This document shows, piece by piece, positions 1 through 7,371 of a stretch of DNA of 14,837 nucleotides. The DNA comes from Sphingobacteriales bacterium (GTDB taxonomy: Bacteria; Bacteroidota; Bacteroidia; Chitinophagales; UBA2359). Positions within the stretch are counted from its first letter, which is position 1. The number at the start of each line of letters is the position of its first letter. A program made the position numbers and the translations under genes. Location: positions 1 to 14,837 of the forward strand of contig JADKCK010000115.1 in the NCBI GenBank assembly GCA_016718845.1, written 5' to 3'. The notes beneath the pieces were generated by a model. That model was not told the DNA's origin. It searched no databases and was given only the letters and a program-made list of their open reading frames with translations.

Positions 1-235
1 GCATATCCACGACAAACCTGTGGCAATACCCGACACAACTAAAGCAACACATTGTGTTTTGATAGTGTAATCCGTTTGCCTCGCCGCGTGCCAACACAAT
101 GCCCCATGCAACTATCAAAGGCGTAGTGCGTATGGCGGTTGCCAAATTAGCATTTACGTTGGTTACGCCTATTTTGGCAAAAATTGCCGTTAGCGATGCA
201 AAAAAAGCCGATAATAAAGCGTATATCCACCACAT
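1..235 (-). CDS. EamA-family transporter, N-terminal part, frameshifted
   Basis: This is the start of an inner-membrane drug/metabolite-type transporter of the EamA family; the rest lies off the left edge. The start is the ATG at 235-233, giving MWWIYALLSAFFASLTAIFA, the first membrane segment. It continues through a conserved-looking stretch (KIGVTNVNANLATAIRT) into a second hydrophobic segment (IVAWGIVLARGE). Near base 64 the frame slips by one. In the neighbouring frame the protein resumes as IKTQCVALVVSGIATGLSW, which fits the third segment. The reading frame is therefore broken once in 235 bases, most likely a sequence error given similar breaks elsewhere in the window. The exported substrate cannot be told. 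There is no Shine-Dalgarno site; the upstream DNA is very AT-rich. Confidence 0.72.
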   Translation of the reverse strand, partial: MWWIYALLSAFFASLTAIFAKIGVTNVNANLATAIRTTPLIVAWGIVLARGEANGLHYQNTMCCFSCVGYCHRFVVDM

Positions 236-291
236 AATTGTTGTTTTATATATAATATTACATATCTAATATTATATAAATATCCTTATAA

Positions 292-393
292 TAGAGGGGT
301 TTAGAAATTATTTTCTTTAACACATAACTCGCTGATAATCAATTAGCTAAAGAGGCAAAATTGATGATAAAATCTTATTTATAAACCCCTCTA
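292..393. repeat. 12-bp inverted repeat flanking 78 bp
   Basis: TAGAGGGGTTTA at 292-303 is matched by its exact reverse complement at 382-393. The right arm overlaps the 3' end of the broken GyrB-like gene. The spacer (78 bp) is AT-rich and holds no gene. It could be a widely spaced terminator-like structure between the two minus-strand genes or the ends of a tiny inserted element. I saw no convincing target-site duplication. Confidence 0.35.
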
Positions 394-1398
394 ATGTAAT
401 TAAATACATTGATATTATTTAAAAGATAACTAGATACATTGTGGTACATATAATTTTTTACTTCTTTATACATTTGGGGCATATTTAGGTTAATTCTTAC
501 AGGCGCTCAAAGGTAAACTCGTCTCCTTTTACTGATGCTATAAGTATCAATGCTTCTTTTAGCGTTGCTCTAGTAATTTCCACTTTTTGATTGTTCTTTT
601 TTGAAACATATTTAATAGCTGCTATTATTCCGTCAAGTATGCCGTCAATCAAAGAACCACCAGCCACAAGTTCATCGACATTGGCGTAAGACATAGAATA
701 AGAGTTTCCTGGCGACGATATAATAAAAGCTAATTTGATAATCGTAACCATTTATTGATGTTTGGTAATCAAGGCGAAATAAAGGATAGGAAGAATATGT
801 TATCAGAACCATAAATGAGTAGTCTAACTGATGAGCAATGCCTTGTGGATAGTAGATACATTTACTTGAAGGGTCACTTGTTGTACTATCAATACTTTTT
901 ATTTTAAATGCTGGATTTAAGAACGCGTATTTTCGAATAAATTGCTGATTACTTCATAATTAATTTCAAATTTATTAAAAATATCGAAATCGATATTAAA
1001 GTCGATAATTGTTTTTCTTGTTCGTTTAAATATTAGCTGTATCTATGGACGCAACTCCTTTTTGCAATTAATGTTGTAGTTGTTTGCGGCTATAGAACAG
1101 TTATTTTATATTTTCGCTTAATCCTATTAGTATCGGAATTCCTGTATTCTTCCAATCATCAAACATACATTTCGTTATTTATATTATCAATATTTTTTTT
1201 AAGCAAAGTATTATCCATGCCATTAATCTCAATACGTATTCTATTTTCTTTTTTAAATTCAATCGTAATATTAACAACTGTTGATTGATTGCATTTTAGT
1301 GTTTCAAAAATTCCTCCTATCATATTTTTAAACCCTGTAAGATACAAGTTACCGATATACATTCCGGGTCTTTTTCTTAGATGATGCAATATATTCAT
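375..1398 (-). pseudogene. GyrB/ParE-like GHKL ATPase + transducer protein without TOPRIM, multiply frameshifted
   Basis: Two short open frames (1398-1159 and 751-497) and several closed stretches are pieces of one protein of about 340 residues. It begins MNILHHLRKRPGMYIG, the RKRPGMYIG signature of type II topoisomerase B subunits. It then has LIGLSENIKITV near 1100 and FDIDFDIFNKFEINYEVISN near 990. FLNPAFKIKSID near 920 matches the GyrB AFLN-G-I segment, and YYPQGIAHQL near 860 matches the GyrB FHYEGGI region. The transducer domain follows: SYANVDELVAGGSLIDGILDG is a version of the GyrB (N)T-EGG-H--G motif, then ATLKEALILIASVK. In a shifted frame it ends with LNMPQMYKEVKNYMYHNVSS and stops at 377-375, where GyrB would lead into TOPRIM. 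The usual E--DN--DE ATP-binding box is not visible after GFKNMIGGIFETL, so ATPase activity is doubtful. At least four shifts and some internal stops are needed, more than in neighbouring genes, so true decay is possible. Function is unknown. Confidence 0.68.
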
Positions 1399-1445
1399 AC
1401 TTTCTGTTATTTAAGCTATTTTTCTTTTGCTTTCTATCTTCGGTA

Positions 1446-1453
1446 CAAAGGTA
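1446..1453 (-). promoter_or_regulatory. Bacteroidota-type -7 box for the GyrB-like gene
   Basis: On the minus strand this reads TACCTTTG, an exact match to TAnnTTTG. It lies about 48 bases before the ATG at 1398. A clear TTTG element at -33 is not seen. Confidence 0.5.
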
Positions 1454-1572
1454 GGGTAAAAAATGCTAAATTACCTAAAAATTAAGCTGTTACAAAAAAA
1501 CAGAGGCGACCTTGCGGTACGCCCTGTGTTATTTTTCACCTTAAAAAACCACTTTATGCTTAGTGTTATTTC

Positions 1573-3460
1573 TTATTTATGTACTTCTTCAAACTCGGCA
1601 TCTTGTACGGTGCTGTTGTCGTCGGCGGCACCTTGTGGGTTGCTGCCATCGGTGCCTTGTTGTTGTTGGGCTGCGTAAATCTCTTGCGAGGCAGCTTGCC
1701 ATGCATTGTTTAAGGCTTCCATAGCACTATCAATTTCGGCTGTATTTTGGCTGGCGTGTGCCGATTTTAGGCTTGCCAATGCCGAGTCGATAGCCGAGCG
1801 GTTGCCTGCCGAAATTTTATCGCCGTATTCTTTTAGTTGTTTTTCTGTTTGGAAAATCAAGCTATCGGCTTGGTTCAATTTCTCGACTTGTTCGCGGGCT
1901 ATTTTGTCGGTTTCTTCGTTGGCTTTGGCTTCGTTGCGCATACGTTCTACTTCGTCTTTCGACAAGCCCGTACCCGCTTCTATGCGTATGTTTTGTTGTT
2001 TGCCTGTTCCGCGGTCTTTTGCCGATACGCTCATGATACCATTGGCATCAATATCAAACGTTACCTCTACTTGCGGAATGCCGCGCGATGCTGGCGGAAT
2101 ACCATCTAACACAAAACGACCTAATGTGCGGTTGTCGCGTGCCATGGCGCGTTCGCCTTGCAATACGTGTATTTCTACCGATGGTTGATTGTCGGTAGCT
2201 GTCGAGAATACCTCCGATTTGCGGGTAGGAATGGTGGTGTTTGAGTCTATCAAGCGAGTAAATACGCCGCCCATTGTTTCGATACCCAACGATAGTGGGG
2301 TAACATCTAACAACAAAACGTCTTTTACATCGCCCGTTAAAACGCCACCCTGAATGGCAGCACCAATAGCTACTACTTCGTCGGGGTTAACGCTGCGGTT
2401 GCATTTTTTGCCAAAAAACTGTTCAACAGCTTCTTGTATTTTAGGGATACGTGTCGAGCCACCTACCATTACAATTTCGTCAATATCGTTGATGGTGTAA
2501 CCAGCATCTTTCAAGGCTTGGCGGCAAGGCTCAAGGGTGCGGCGTACAAGGTCGTCAACTAGTTGTTCAAATTTGGCTTTGGTTAGTTTTTTAACCATGT
2601 GGCGGGGTACGCCATCAACAGCCGTAATATAAGGTAAGTTAATTTCGGTTTCGGCAGAGCTTGACAACTCGATTTTTGCTTTTTCGGCAGCTTCTTTTAA
2701 GCGTTGAAGTGCCATTGGGTCGCGACGCAAATCAAAACCTTCTTCGGCTTTAAATTCGTCTGCCATCCAGTCAATAATTTTTTGGTCAAAATCATCGCCA
2801 CCTAAGTGCGTATCGCCATTGGTTGATTTTACTTCAAAAAACGCCATCGCCCAATTCCAATATCGAGATATCGAAAGTTCCACCACCAAGGTCATAAACA
2901 GCAATTTTTGTTCTTGGTTTTTGTCCATGCCATAGGCAAGTGCAGCGGCGGTTGGCTCGTTGATAATACGGCGAACTTTAAGCCCCGCAATTTCGCCTGC
3001 TTCTTTGGTAGCTTGGCGTTGCGAGTCGTTAAAATAAGCAGGTACAGTGATAACAGCTTCGGTTACTTCGTGACCTAGATAATCTTCGGCAGTTTTTTTC
3101 ATTTTTTGCAACACCATTGCCGATATTTCTTGTGGTGTATACAAACGTCCGTCAATATCAACACGCACGGTGTTGTTATCGCCTTTTACTACTTTGTACG
3201 CCATGCGTTGGGCTTCGCCTACTATTTCGTCGTGGCGGCGACCCATAAAACGCTTGATAGATTGGATAGTTTTGTGGATTGGTGATTGCTTGGCGTTTGG
3301 CGGGGTCGCCTACTTTGCGTTCGCCGTTTGCCAAGAATGCTACAATCGATGGGGTTGTGCGTTTTCCTTCGCTATTTGGAATAACTACTGGCTCGTTGCC
3401 CTCCATTACCGACACACACGAGTTGGTCGTTCCCAAGTCAATACCTATAATTTTGCTCAT
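1573..3460 (-). CDS. dnaK: Chaperone protein DnaK (Hsp70), three apparent indels
   Basis: DnaK is the cytoplasmic ATP-dependent Hsp70 chaperone that works with DnaJ and GrpE. The protein starts at 3460 with [20 protein letters not shown], the first phosphate motif. It runs through [64 protein letters not shown] and the substrate-binding domain ([18 protein letters not shown]). It ends in the typical acidic tail DAEFEEVHK. The raw sequence is open only in two pieces. A two-base loss in a T run at 3270-3273 separates the first 60 or so residues from the rest. A T run at 2905-2909 one base short and an A run at 2836-2841 one base long put about 22 residues out of frame. Correcting them restores [20 protein letters not shown], including the second phosphate motif. 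Corrected length is 629 residues, normal for the family. Neither grpE nor dnaJ is adjacent. Confidence 0.96.
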
Positions 3461-3508
3461 TGTTGTTTGGTGCGTTTAGCGGTTATTTAATTTTGATGTT
3501 ATACACTA

Positions 3509-3525
3509 TTCAATAGTTATGCCAA
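3509..3525 (-). promoter_or_regulatory. sigma54-like -24/-12 sequence upstream of dnaK
   Basis: On the minus strand TTGGCA (3525-3520), six bases, then TTGAA (3513-3509) follow the spacing of the sigma54 consensus TGGCACG-N4-TTGCW, with mismatches at three positions including the C of the -12 GC. It would give a leader of about 38 bases. An alternative start signal is TATTTTTA at 3547-3540, one mismatch from the Bacteroidota -7 box. Which is used cannot be told from sequence. Confidence 0.35.
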
Positions 3526-3547
3526 GCCGTTAAACGACTTAAAAATA

Positions 3548-3562
3548 CTGTCAGATTGACAG
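3548..3562. promoter_or_regulatory. Perfect palindrome CTGTCA-N3-TGACAG, possible operator upstream of dnaK
   Basis: Two perfect 6-bp half-sites are separated by three bases, 88-102 bases before the dnaK start codon. The symmetry suggests a dimeric DNA-binding regulator. It is not the CIRCE element bound by HrcA (TTAGCACTC-N9-GAGTGCTAA). It lies next to the TATTTTTA candidate -7 box and about 23 bases upstream of the sigma54-like site, so either repression or activation is possible. Confidence 0.5.
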
Positions 3563-3664
3563 ATTTGTGCCAAATTTGTTGATTGGTATTAATTTTTCCT
3601 GACAATATTGGCGAAAATAACGCTGCAAAAAACTGCAAATTTTAGGTATTTTTTTGAAACCCTT

Positions 3665-3831
3665 TGTCGGTTGCATCCGTATAATACACCATAAAACGCG
3701 ATGCGATATCGCCATACTTAAAAAATTAGGGGATTAATTTTTTATCTGATACACTCAGATTTCATTTTTAGTAAAAGGGGATTATTCGGTAAATGTCTTT
3801 CAGCCATTGGTTGAAAGACGTTTCCTTTTTT
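3665..3831 (+). ncRNA. Candidate structured RNA, repeat copy 1
   Basis: Proposed transcript from just after the TATTTTTTTG box to the terminator at 3795-3831. Hairpins: 3719-3744 (10-bp stem, GGGGAT loop), 3744-3760 (6-bp stem) and 3795-3819. The box in this copy is two bases longer than the TAnnTTTG consensus, so this copy may be silent. Ends are estimates. Confidence 0.25.
3795..3831 (+). terminator. Terminator-like hairpin, repeat copy 1
   Basis: GTCTTTCAGCC pairs with GGTTGAAAGAC around an ATT loop (one G-U pair in RNA). GTTTCC and T6 follow. It faces the plus strand. Confidence 0.55.
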
Positions 3832-3886
3832 GGGCGATGGATAAAAAATAAAGAAAACGCAAAAAAAAGGGGTATTTTTGAAACCT

Positions 3887-4055
3887 TTTGTCAATTACAT
3901 CCGTATAATACACCATAAAACGCGATGCGATATCGCCATACTTAAAAAATTAGGGGATTAATTTTTTATCTGATACACTCAGATTTCATTTTTAGTAAAA
4001 GGGGATTATTCGGTAAATGTCTTTCAGCCATTGGTTGAAAGACGTTTCCTTTTTT
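3887..4055 (+). ncRNA. Candidate structured RNA, repeat copy 2
   Basis: This copy has an exact TAnnTTTG box (TATTTTTG, 3873-3880) and the same three hairpins, ending in the terminator at 4019-4055. No clear -33 element is seen. A protein-coding reading is possible (short frame 4017-4184) but less likely, because the three copies encode different C-termini. Ends are estimates. Confidence 0.3.
4019..4055 (+). terminator. Terminator-like hairpin, repeat copy 2
   Basis: Stem and loop are identical to copy 1, followed by GTTTCC and T6. Confidence 0.55.
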
Positions 4056-4109
4056 GGGCAATGGATAAAAAATAAAGAAAACACAAAAAAAAGGGTATTT
4101 TTGAAACCT

Positions 4110-4278
4110 TTTGTCGGTTACATCCGTATAATACACCATGAAACGCGATGCGATATCGCCATACTTAAAAAATTAGGGGATTAATTTTTTATCTGATACA
4201 TTCAGATTTCATTTTTAGTAAAAGGGGATTATTCGGTAAATGTCTTTCAGCCATTGGTTGAAAGACGTTTGCTTTTTT
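4110..4278 (+). ncRNA. Candidate structured RNA, repeat copy 3
   Basis: An exact TATTTTTG box is at 4096-4103. A C-to-T change relative to the other copies falls in the five-base loop of the ATCTGA/TCAGAT hairpin and leaves the stem intact. The repeat ends right after the terminator T run, as expected if the unit is promoter-to-terminator. Ends are estimates. Confidence 0.3.
4242..4278 (+). terminator. Terminator-like hairpin, repeat copy 3
   Basis: Same stem as the other copies. The linker reads GTTTGC instead of GTTTCC, then T6. Confidence 0.55.
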
Positions 4279-4294
4279 GTCTATATCCACCCAC

Positions 4295-4329
4295 AAAAAA
4301 AGCCTTGCTGCAATAGCAAGGCTTTTTTT
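4295..4329. terminator. Bidirectional intrinsic terminator after the MBOAT gene
   Basis: A7, then AGCCTTGCT, loop GCAAT, AGCAAGGCT, then T7: a 9-bp perfect stem with runs on both sides. It lies about 19 bases past the MBOAT stop codon, ends the minus-strand operon, and also insulates transcripts coming from the tandem repeats. Confidence 0.9.
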
Positions 4330-4347
4330 ATTGGGTAAATTGTTGGG

Positions 4348-5814
4348 TTAAAACTGAAAATAGATAAATGGTTGTATTTCGGACGATTTAACCTGCATCA
4401 CACAAAAAATAATAGCTACCAAAAGCAAAGCTTTGCCTAACAATGGCAAATAAGTAACGGCATTTTGGGCGCGTTGCTCAATAGATTTGGGCACAAAATG
4501 AAAAGCAAAGCCTAATGCCATAAACACCAATACGCGGTAATAGCCATGTATAAAATCGCCGATAAGCTCGGGGCGGAAATCGTAGGCTATTTGATACAAC
4601 ACATCGAGGGCTGTTTGGAAGGTGGCGGCACGAAAAAATATCCAACAAAAACACACAAAATGGTAGGTTAATAACACCCGCAAAATGTGTAATAATAGCG
4701 GCGAGCGCTGTGTAGAGTTGATGTTAAAAAACTTTTCGATGGACAAGGCAGTTCCGTGCAAAAATCCCCACAAAACAAACTGCATCGAAGCGCCATGCCA
4801 CAATCCGCCCAAAAGCATAGTTATTAGCAGGTTGATGTAGGTGCGTATTTTGCCTAAACGATTGCCGCCAAGGGGTATGTACAAATAATCGCGGAGCCAA
4901 GTAGAGAGTGATATGTGCCATCGGCGCCAAAACTCGGTGATGCTTGCCGATTGATAGGGGGCATCGAAATTGGGTACTAGATGATAGCCTAGCACTAGGG
5001 CTATGCCTATTGCCATGTCGGTATAGCCCGAAAAGTCGCAATAGATTTGTAGTGCGTAGCCATAGGTGCCAAACAAATTTTCGAGCCCTGTGTATTTGAG
5101 GGGTTCTTCGAAAACGCGGTCGACGAAGTTGCGGCTGATGTAGTCGGATATAACGGCTTTTTTAAACAAGCCACAGGCAAACAAAAACACGCCTCGTCCA
5201 AAATCCGCGGTAGATACAAAAACGGGGCGGTGTATTTGGGGTAAAAAATCTTTTGCTCTAACAATTGGGCCTGCCACCATTTGCGGGAAAAAGGTGACAA
5301 AAAAAGCAAAGTCGAGTAGGCTAACGGGTTTTAGTTCGTCGCGGTATACATCTATGGTGTAACTAAGCGATTGGAAGGTGAAAAACGACACGCCTACGGG
5401 CAGAAATATGTCCATTGTGGCTATATCGCGGTACCAAAAAAGGTTGGTAATATCAATAAAAAAGTTGGTGTATTTAAAGTAGGCTAAAATACCCAAATTA
5501 CTAACAAGGCTAAGTATCAGTAATAGCTCTTTTTTTAAACCTTTGGGGGTTTGGTACATTAGCTTGGCTAATGCGTAGTCGGTGATGGTTGTAAAAAGTA
5601 GCACCAATACATAAATGCCACTCGATTTGTAGTAAAAAAAGATAGAAAATAGGGTTAGGTAGATAATATGTGCTTTTTTGTGCTTATATACAAGCATGTA
5701 TATTGCCAAGAAACCCAGAAAAAGGAACAGAAAAAAGCCACTATTAAAGATAAGCGGTGCATTGGGATGATAGCGAAATTGGTCGAGGAGGTTACTTATA
5801 TCTACCGGAAACAT
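4348..5814 (-). CDS. AlgI-like MBOAT family O-acyltransferase
   Basis: This is a polytopic inner-membrane acyltransferase of 488 residues, normal for AlgI/DltB/PatA-type MBOAT proteins. Members pass acyl, usually acetyl, groups from the cytoplasm to a periplasmic acceptor or partner protein. Visible family blocks are: residues 135-150, an LPVGVSFFTFQSLSY motif; 175-184 FFPQMVAGPI; 261-270 FSGYTDMAIG; 295-318 with FWRRWHISLSTWLRDY and IPLGGNR; and 335-345 GGLWHGAS, where His340 is the expected catalytic histidine and His300 is the second conserved one. About ten hydrophobic segments are visible. The start ATG lies inside the 3' end of the upstream SGNH gene (23-base overlap), so translation is probably coupled. 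The gene is intact. The acceptor glycan is not determined; alginate-type exopolysaccharide, other surface polysaccharide or peptidoglycan are options. Confidence 0.95.
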   Translation of the reverse strand: MFPVDISNLLDQFRYHPNAPLIFNSGFFLFLFLGFLAIYMLVYKHKKAHIIYLTLFSIFFYYKSSGIYVLVLLFTTITDYALAKLMYQTPKGLKKELLLILSLVSNLGILAYFKYTNFFIDITNLFWYRDIATMDIFLPVGVSFFTFQSLSYTIDVYRDELKPVSLLDFAFFVTFFPQMVAGPIVRAKDFLPQIHRPVFVSTADFGRGVFLFACGLFKKAVISDYISRNFVDRVFEEPLKYTGLENLFGTYGYALQIYCDFSGYTDMAIGIALVLGYHLVPNFDAPYQSASITEFWRRWHISLSTWLRDYLYIPLGGNRLGKIRTYINLLITMLLGGLWHGASMQFVLWGFLHGTALSIEKFFNINSTQRSPLLLHILRVLLTYHFVCFCWIFFRAATFQTALDVLYQIAYDFRPELIGDFIHGYYRVLVFMALGFAFHFVPKSIEQRAQNAVTYLPLLGKALLLVAIIFCVMQVKSSEIQPFIYFQF

Positions 5815-6997
5815 AGTGGGTGTAGGATTTTAAAAGAGCTTGGTGCAATAAATCGCCTTGAAATAGGTAGCCTTGATGGGTAAAATGTAGTCCATCGGAT
5901 TGAAGCATTTTTTGGTTTTGCCAGTCGGTTGCACTTCCGCCTATGGTGTTTAGGTCCCAGTAGGGTAGTTGTTTTTCGTTGGCATATTGTCGTAGCACAT
6001 CGGCTACAAGCAGCATTTGGGGATTTGGTTGGCGGTTTTTTAGCGAGTTGGCAGGGGTTGTTAGCATAATTGCCGAACCTGGGCAGCTCTGTTTTAGTTT
6101 TTGCACCAATTGGTCTATTTGGTATCTAAAACTGGGGCTGTTGTAATCGCGGCTTACTGCCTCGTTGGTGCCTAACGATAGTATAATTAAAAATGGTTCG
6201 AGTTCGGGTATTTGTTTAGTAAAATATGCTGCTGCATCGAGGTGTTGATACTGTGTGCCATTAACGGCTATGGTGTGGTACAAAATGCCGCTTTGTGCTT
6301 TTTCGAGGCTAATACCATAAAGGTGGGCATATTGTTGCTCGGGTTTGTTTTTGCGGCAATACAGTTGCAGGTTGTTGGTTGGTTGGTTAAGATACATCAC
6401 TCGTTTAAAACTACCGTCGGGATAATTGAGCATTTCGTTGTTGGTTTGCCAATCAAAGCTTTGCTCGGTGTTGTCGGTAAAAACGGTAATATGGTCAAAG
6501 CTATAATCTAGTTTATTAGGGCTGCGTATGCCTATGCTAAGGGTGGCGTTGGGGTCGGTGGTTTTTAGGGTAATACCCGACAAGCCAATGGGCATGGGGC
6601 GGTCGGGAAAAACGCAGCGTTTGGCTTCCCAAATTACATTGCTCGACGACACAAAGGTTACAGGTTCGTTGGTTTTAGCTACCTGATACGGAAACACCAA
6701 ACCGCGTCCGGCATTGCCAAATTGCATTTGTAGCCGCTCGCGCAGCACCGATGTTAGCACGCCTGTTTGCAGGTGCGAGTCGCCTATGTGTACGATGGGT
6801 ACTTTAAGTAGTTTTTCTATTGGTTGTTGTTGGCTGTTTTCTAACTGATACATTTTATCGAACAATACAGAGAGTGCGGTATCGTTGTGTATAATATTGT
6901 CGGAGGTTGGCTGTGTTGTTGTTGCTTGGTTGATGTTTGGCAAAGATAAAAGTTCTGTGCAAAATAAACAAATAAGTAACTTAGGTATGTACATCAT
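5792..6997 (-). CDS. Exported SGNH/GDSL-family protein paired with MBOAT
   Basis: This 401-residue protein has an N-terminal hydrophobic signal (residues 4-19, probable cleavage near NQA-TT), so it should act in the periplasm or at the surface. The SGNH fold is shown by block I HIGDSHLQTG with Ser74, a candidate oxyanion Gly247 in VNG, block III LSLGTNEA with Asn278, and block V SDGLHFTHQG with Asp368 and His371. The full catalytic set is therefore present. It is likely an O-acetyltransferase or esterase acting on the glycan served by the downstream MBOAT, like AlgX/AlgJ or PatB with their MBOAT partners; direction of reaction is inferred only. The alternative start at the second Met changes one residue. 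Homology with the upstream SGNH protein (LR--LQ--G--G-GFV region) suggests an old duplication. Confidence 0.88.
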   Translation of the reverse strand: MMYIPKLLICLFCTELLSLPNINQATTTQPTSDNIIHNDTALSVLFDKMYQLENSQQQPIEKLLKVPIVHIGDSHLQTGVLTSVLRERLQMQFGNAGRGLVFPYQVAKTNEPVTFVSSSNVIWEAKRCVFPDRPMPIGLSGITLKTTDPNATLSIGIRSPNKLDYSFDHITVFTDNTEQSFDWQTNNEMLNYPDGSFKRVMYLNQPTNNLQLYCRKNKPEQQYAHLYGISLEKAQSGILYHTIAVNGTQYQHLDAAAYFTKQIPELEPFLIILSLGTNEAVSRDYNSPSFRYQIDQLVQKLKQSCPGSAIMLTTPANSLKNRQPNPQMLLVADVLRQYANEKQLPYWDLNTIGGSATDWQNQKMLQSDGLHFTHQGYLFQGDLLHQALLKSYTHYVSGRYK

Positions 6998-7077
6998 GGT
7001 ATTGAAATATGTAGATAAGAGGAAGAGCCAAATTACTTAGCAACTTGTGTTACGCACTACGCTATTTTAGCTTTATT

Positions 7078-7332
7078 GAGGACACAGATTTTACGGATTA
7101 GACACGGATTAACATGGATTTTTTATTTAGTGATAGAGGAAGATTTATTTTGCCGAGTATTTACCACCTATAAAATAGCTCTTTTATCACCCAAATAGCT
7201 TATTTATTGAACAATCTATTGCTCAACAAACCACCATTAGTATTTTAGATGATATTATCCTATATTTTTTGTTTAGATTAGGGTTTTATATAAATATTAA
7301 ATTATTTTTTAAAATCTTAAAAATCTGTCCTC
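7078..7332. repeat. AT-rich intergenic element with imperfect inverted ends
   Basis: The 374-base gap between the two SGNH genes holds no credible reading frame. GAGGACACAGATTTTACGG at 7078-7096 is mirrored by GAGGACAGATTT on the minus strand at 7332-7321. Inside the left end the phrase GGATTA is repeated (CGGATTAGACACGGATTAAC, then ATGGATT). Phrases of this kind (ACAGATTTnACGGATT) recur between genes in many bacteria as far as I remember; I could not check. It may be a decayed mobile or MITE-like element. Confidence 0.4.
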
Positions 7333-7371
7333 GTGTGCATAACATCAGTTAGCAGGTTTATTTGTGTCTAT

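Larger units (their letters stand above)
3645..4280 (+). repeat. Three tandem copies of a ~225-bp structured unit
   Basis: Copies start at the motif GGTATTTTTG at 3645, 3871 and 4094, with steps of 226 and 223 bases. The third copy stops just after its terminator T run (about 4280), so it lacks the last 35-40 bases. Each unit holds, in order: a TATTTTTG box (stretched to TATTTTTTTG in copy 1); CCGTATAATACACC; the 10-bp palindrome GCGATATCGC; TAAAAAATTA-N6-TAATTTTTTA; ATCTGA-N5-TCAGAT; and a GTCTTTCA...TGAAAGAC hairpin followed by T6. The copies differ at only a few positions plus homopolymer lengths, and the base changes I found fall in loops or linkers rather than stems. It is not CRISPR-like: units are long and directly abutting, with no unique spacers. 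Confidence 0.93.

Noticed and set aside
1463..2188. Plus-strand frames antisense to the 3' half of dnaK
   Set aside because: They are mirror frames of a confident DnaK coding region with no family resemblance.
3461..3644. CIRCE/HrcA element upstream of dnaK
   Set aside because: No TTAGCACTC-N9-GAGTGCTAA; the palindrome present has different half-sites and a three-base spacer.
3665..3700. Classical sigma70 promoter around CCGTATAATACACC in the repeats
   Set aside because: TATAAT is present but no -35 hexamer at 16-18 bases, and Bacteroidota primary promoters use TAnnTTTG instead.
3645..4280. CRISPR array
   Set aside because: Units are ~225 bp, directly abutting and nearly identical throughout; there are no short repeats with unique spacers and no cas genes.
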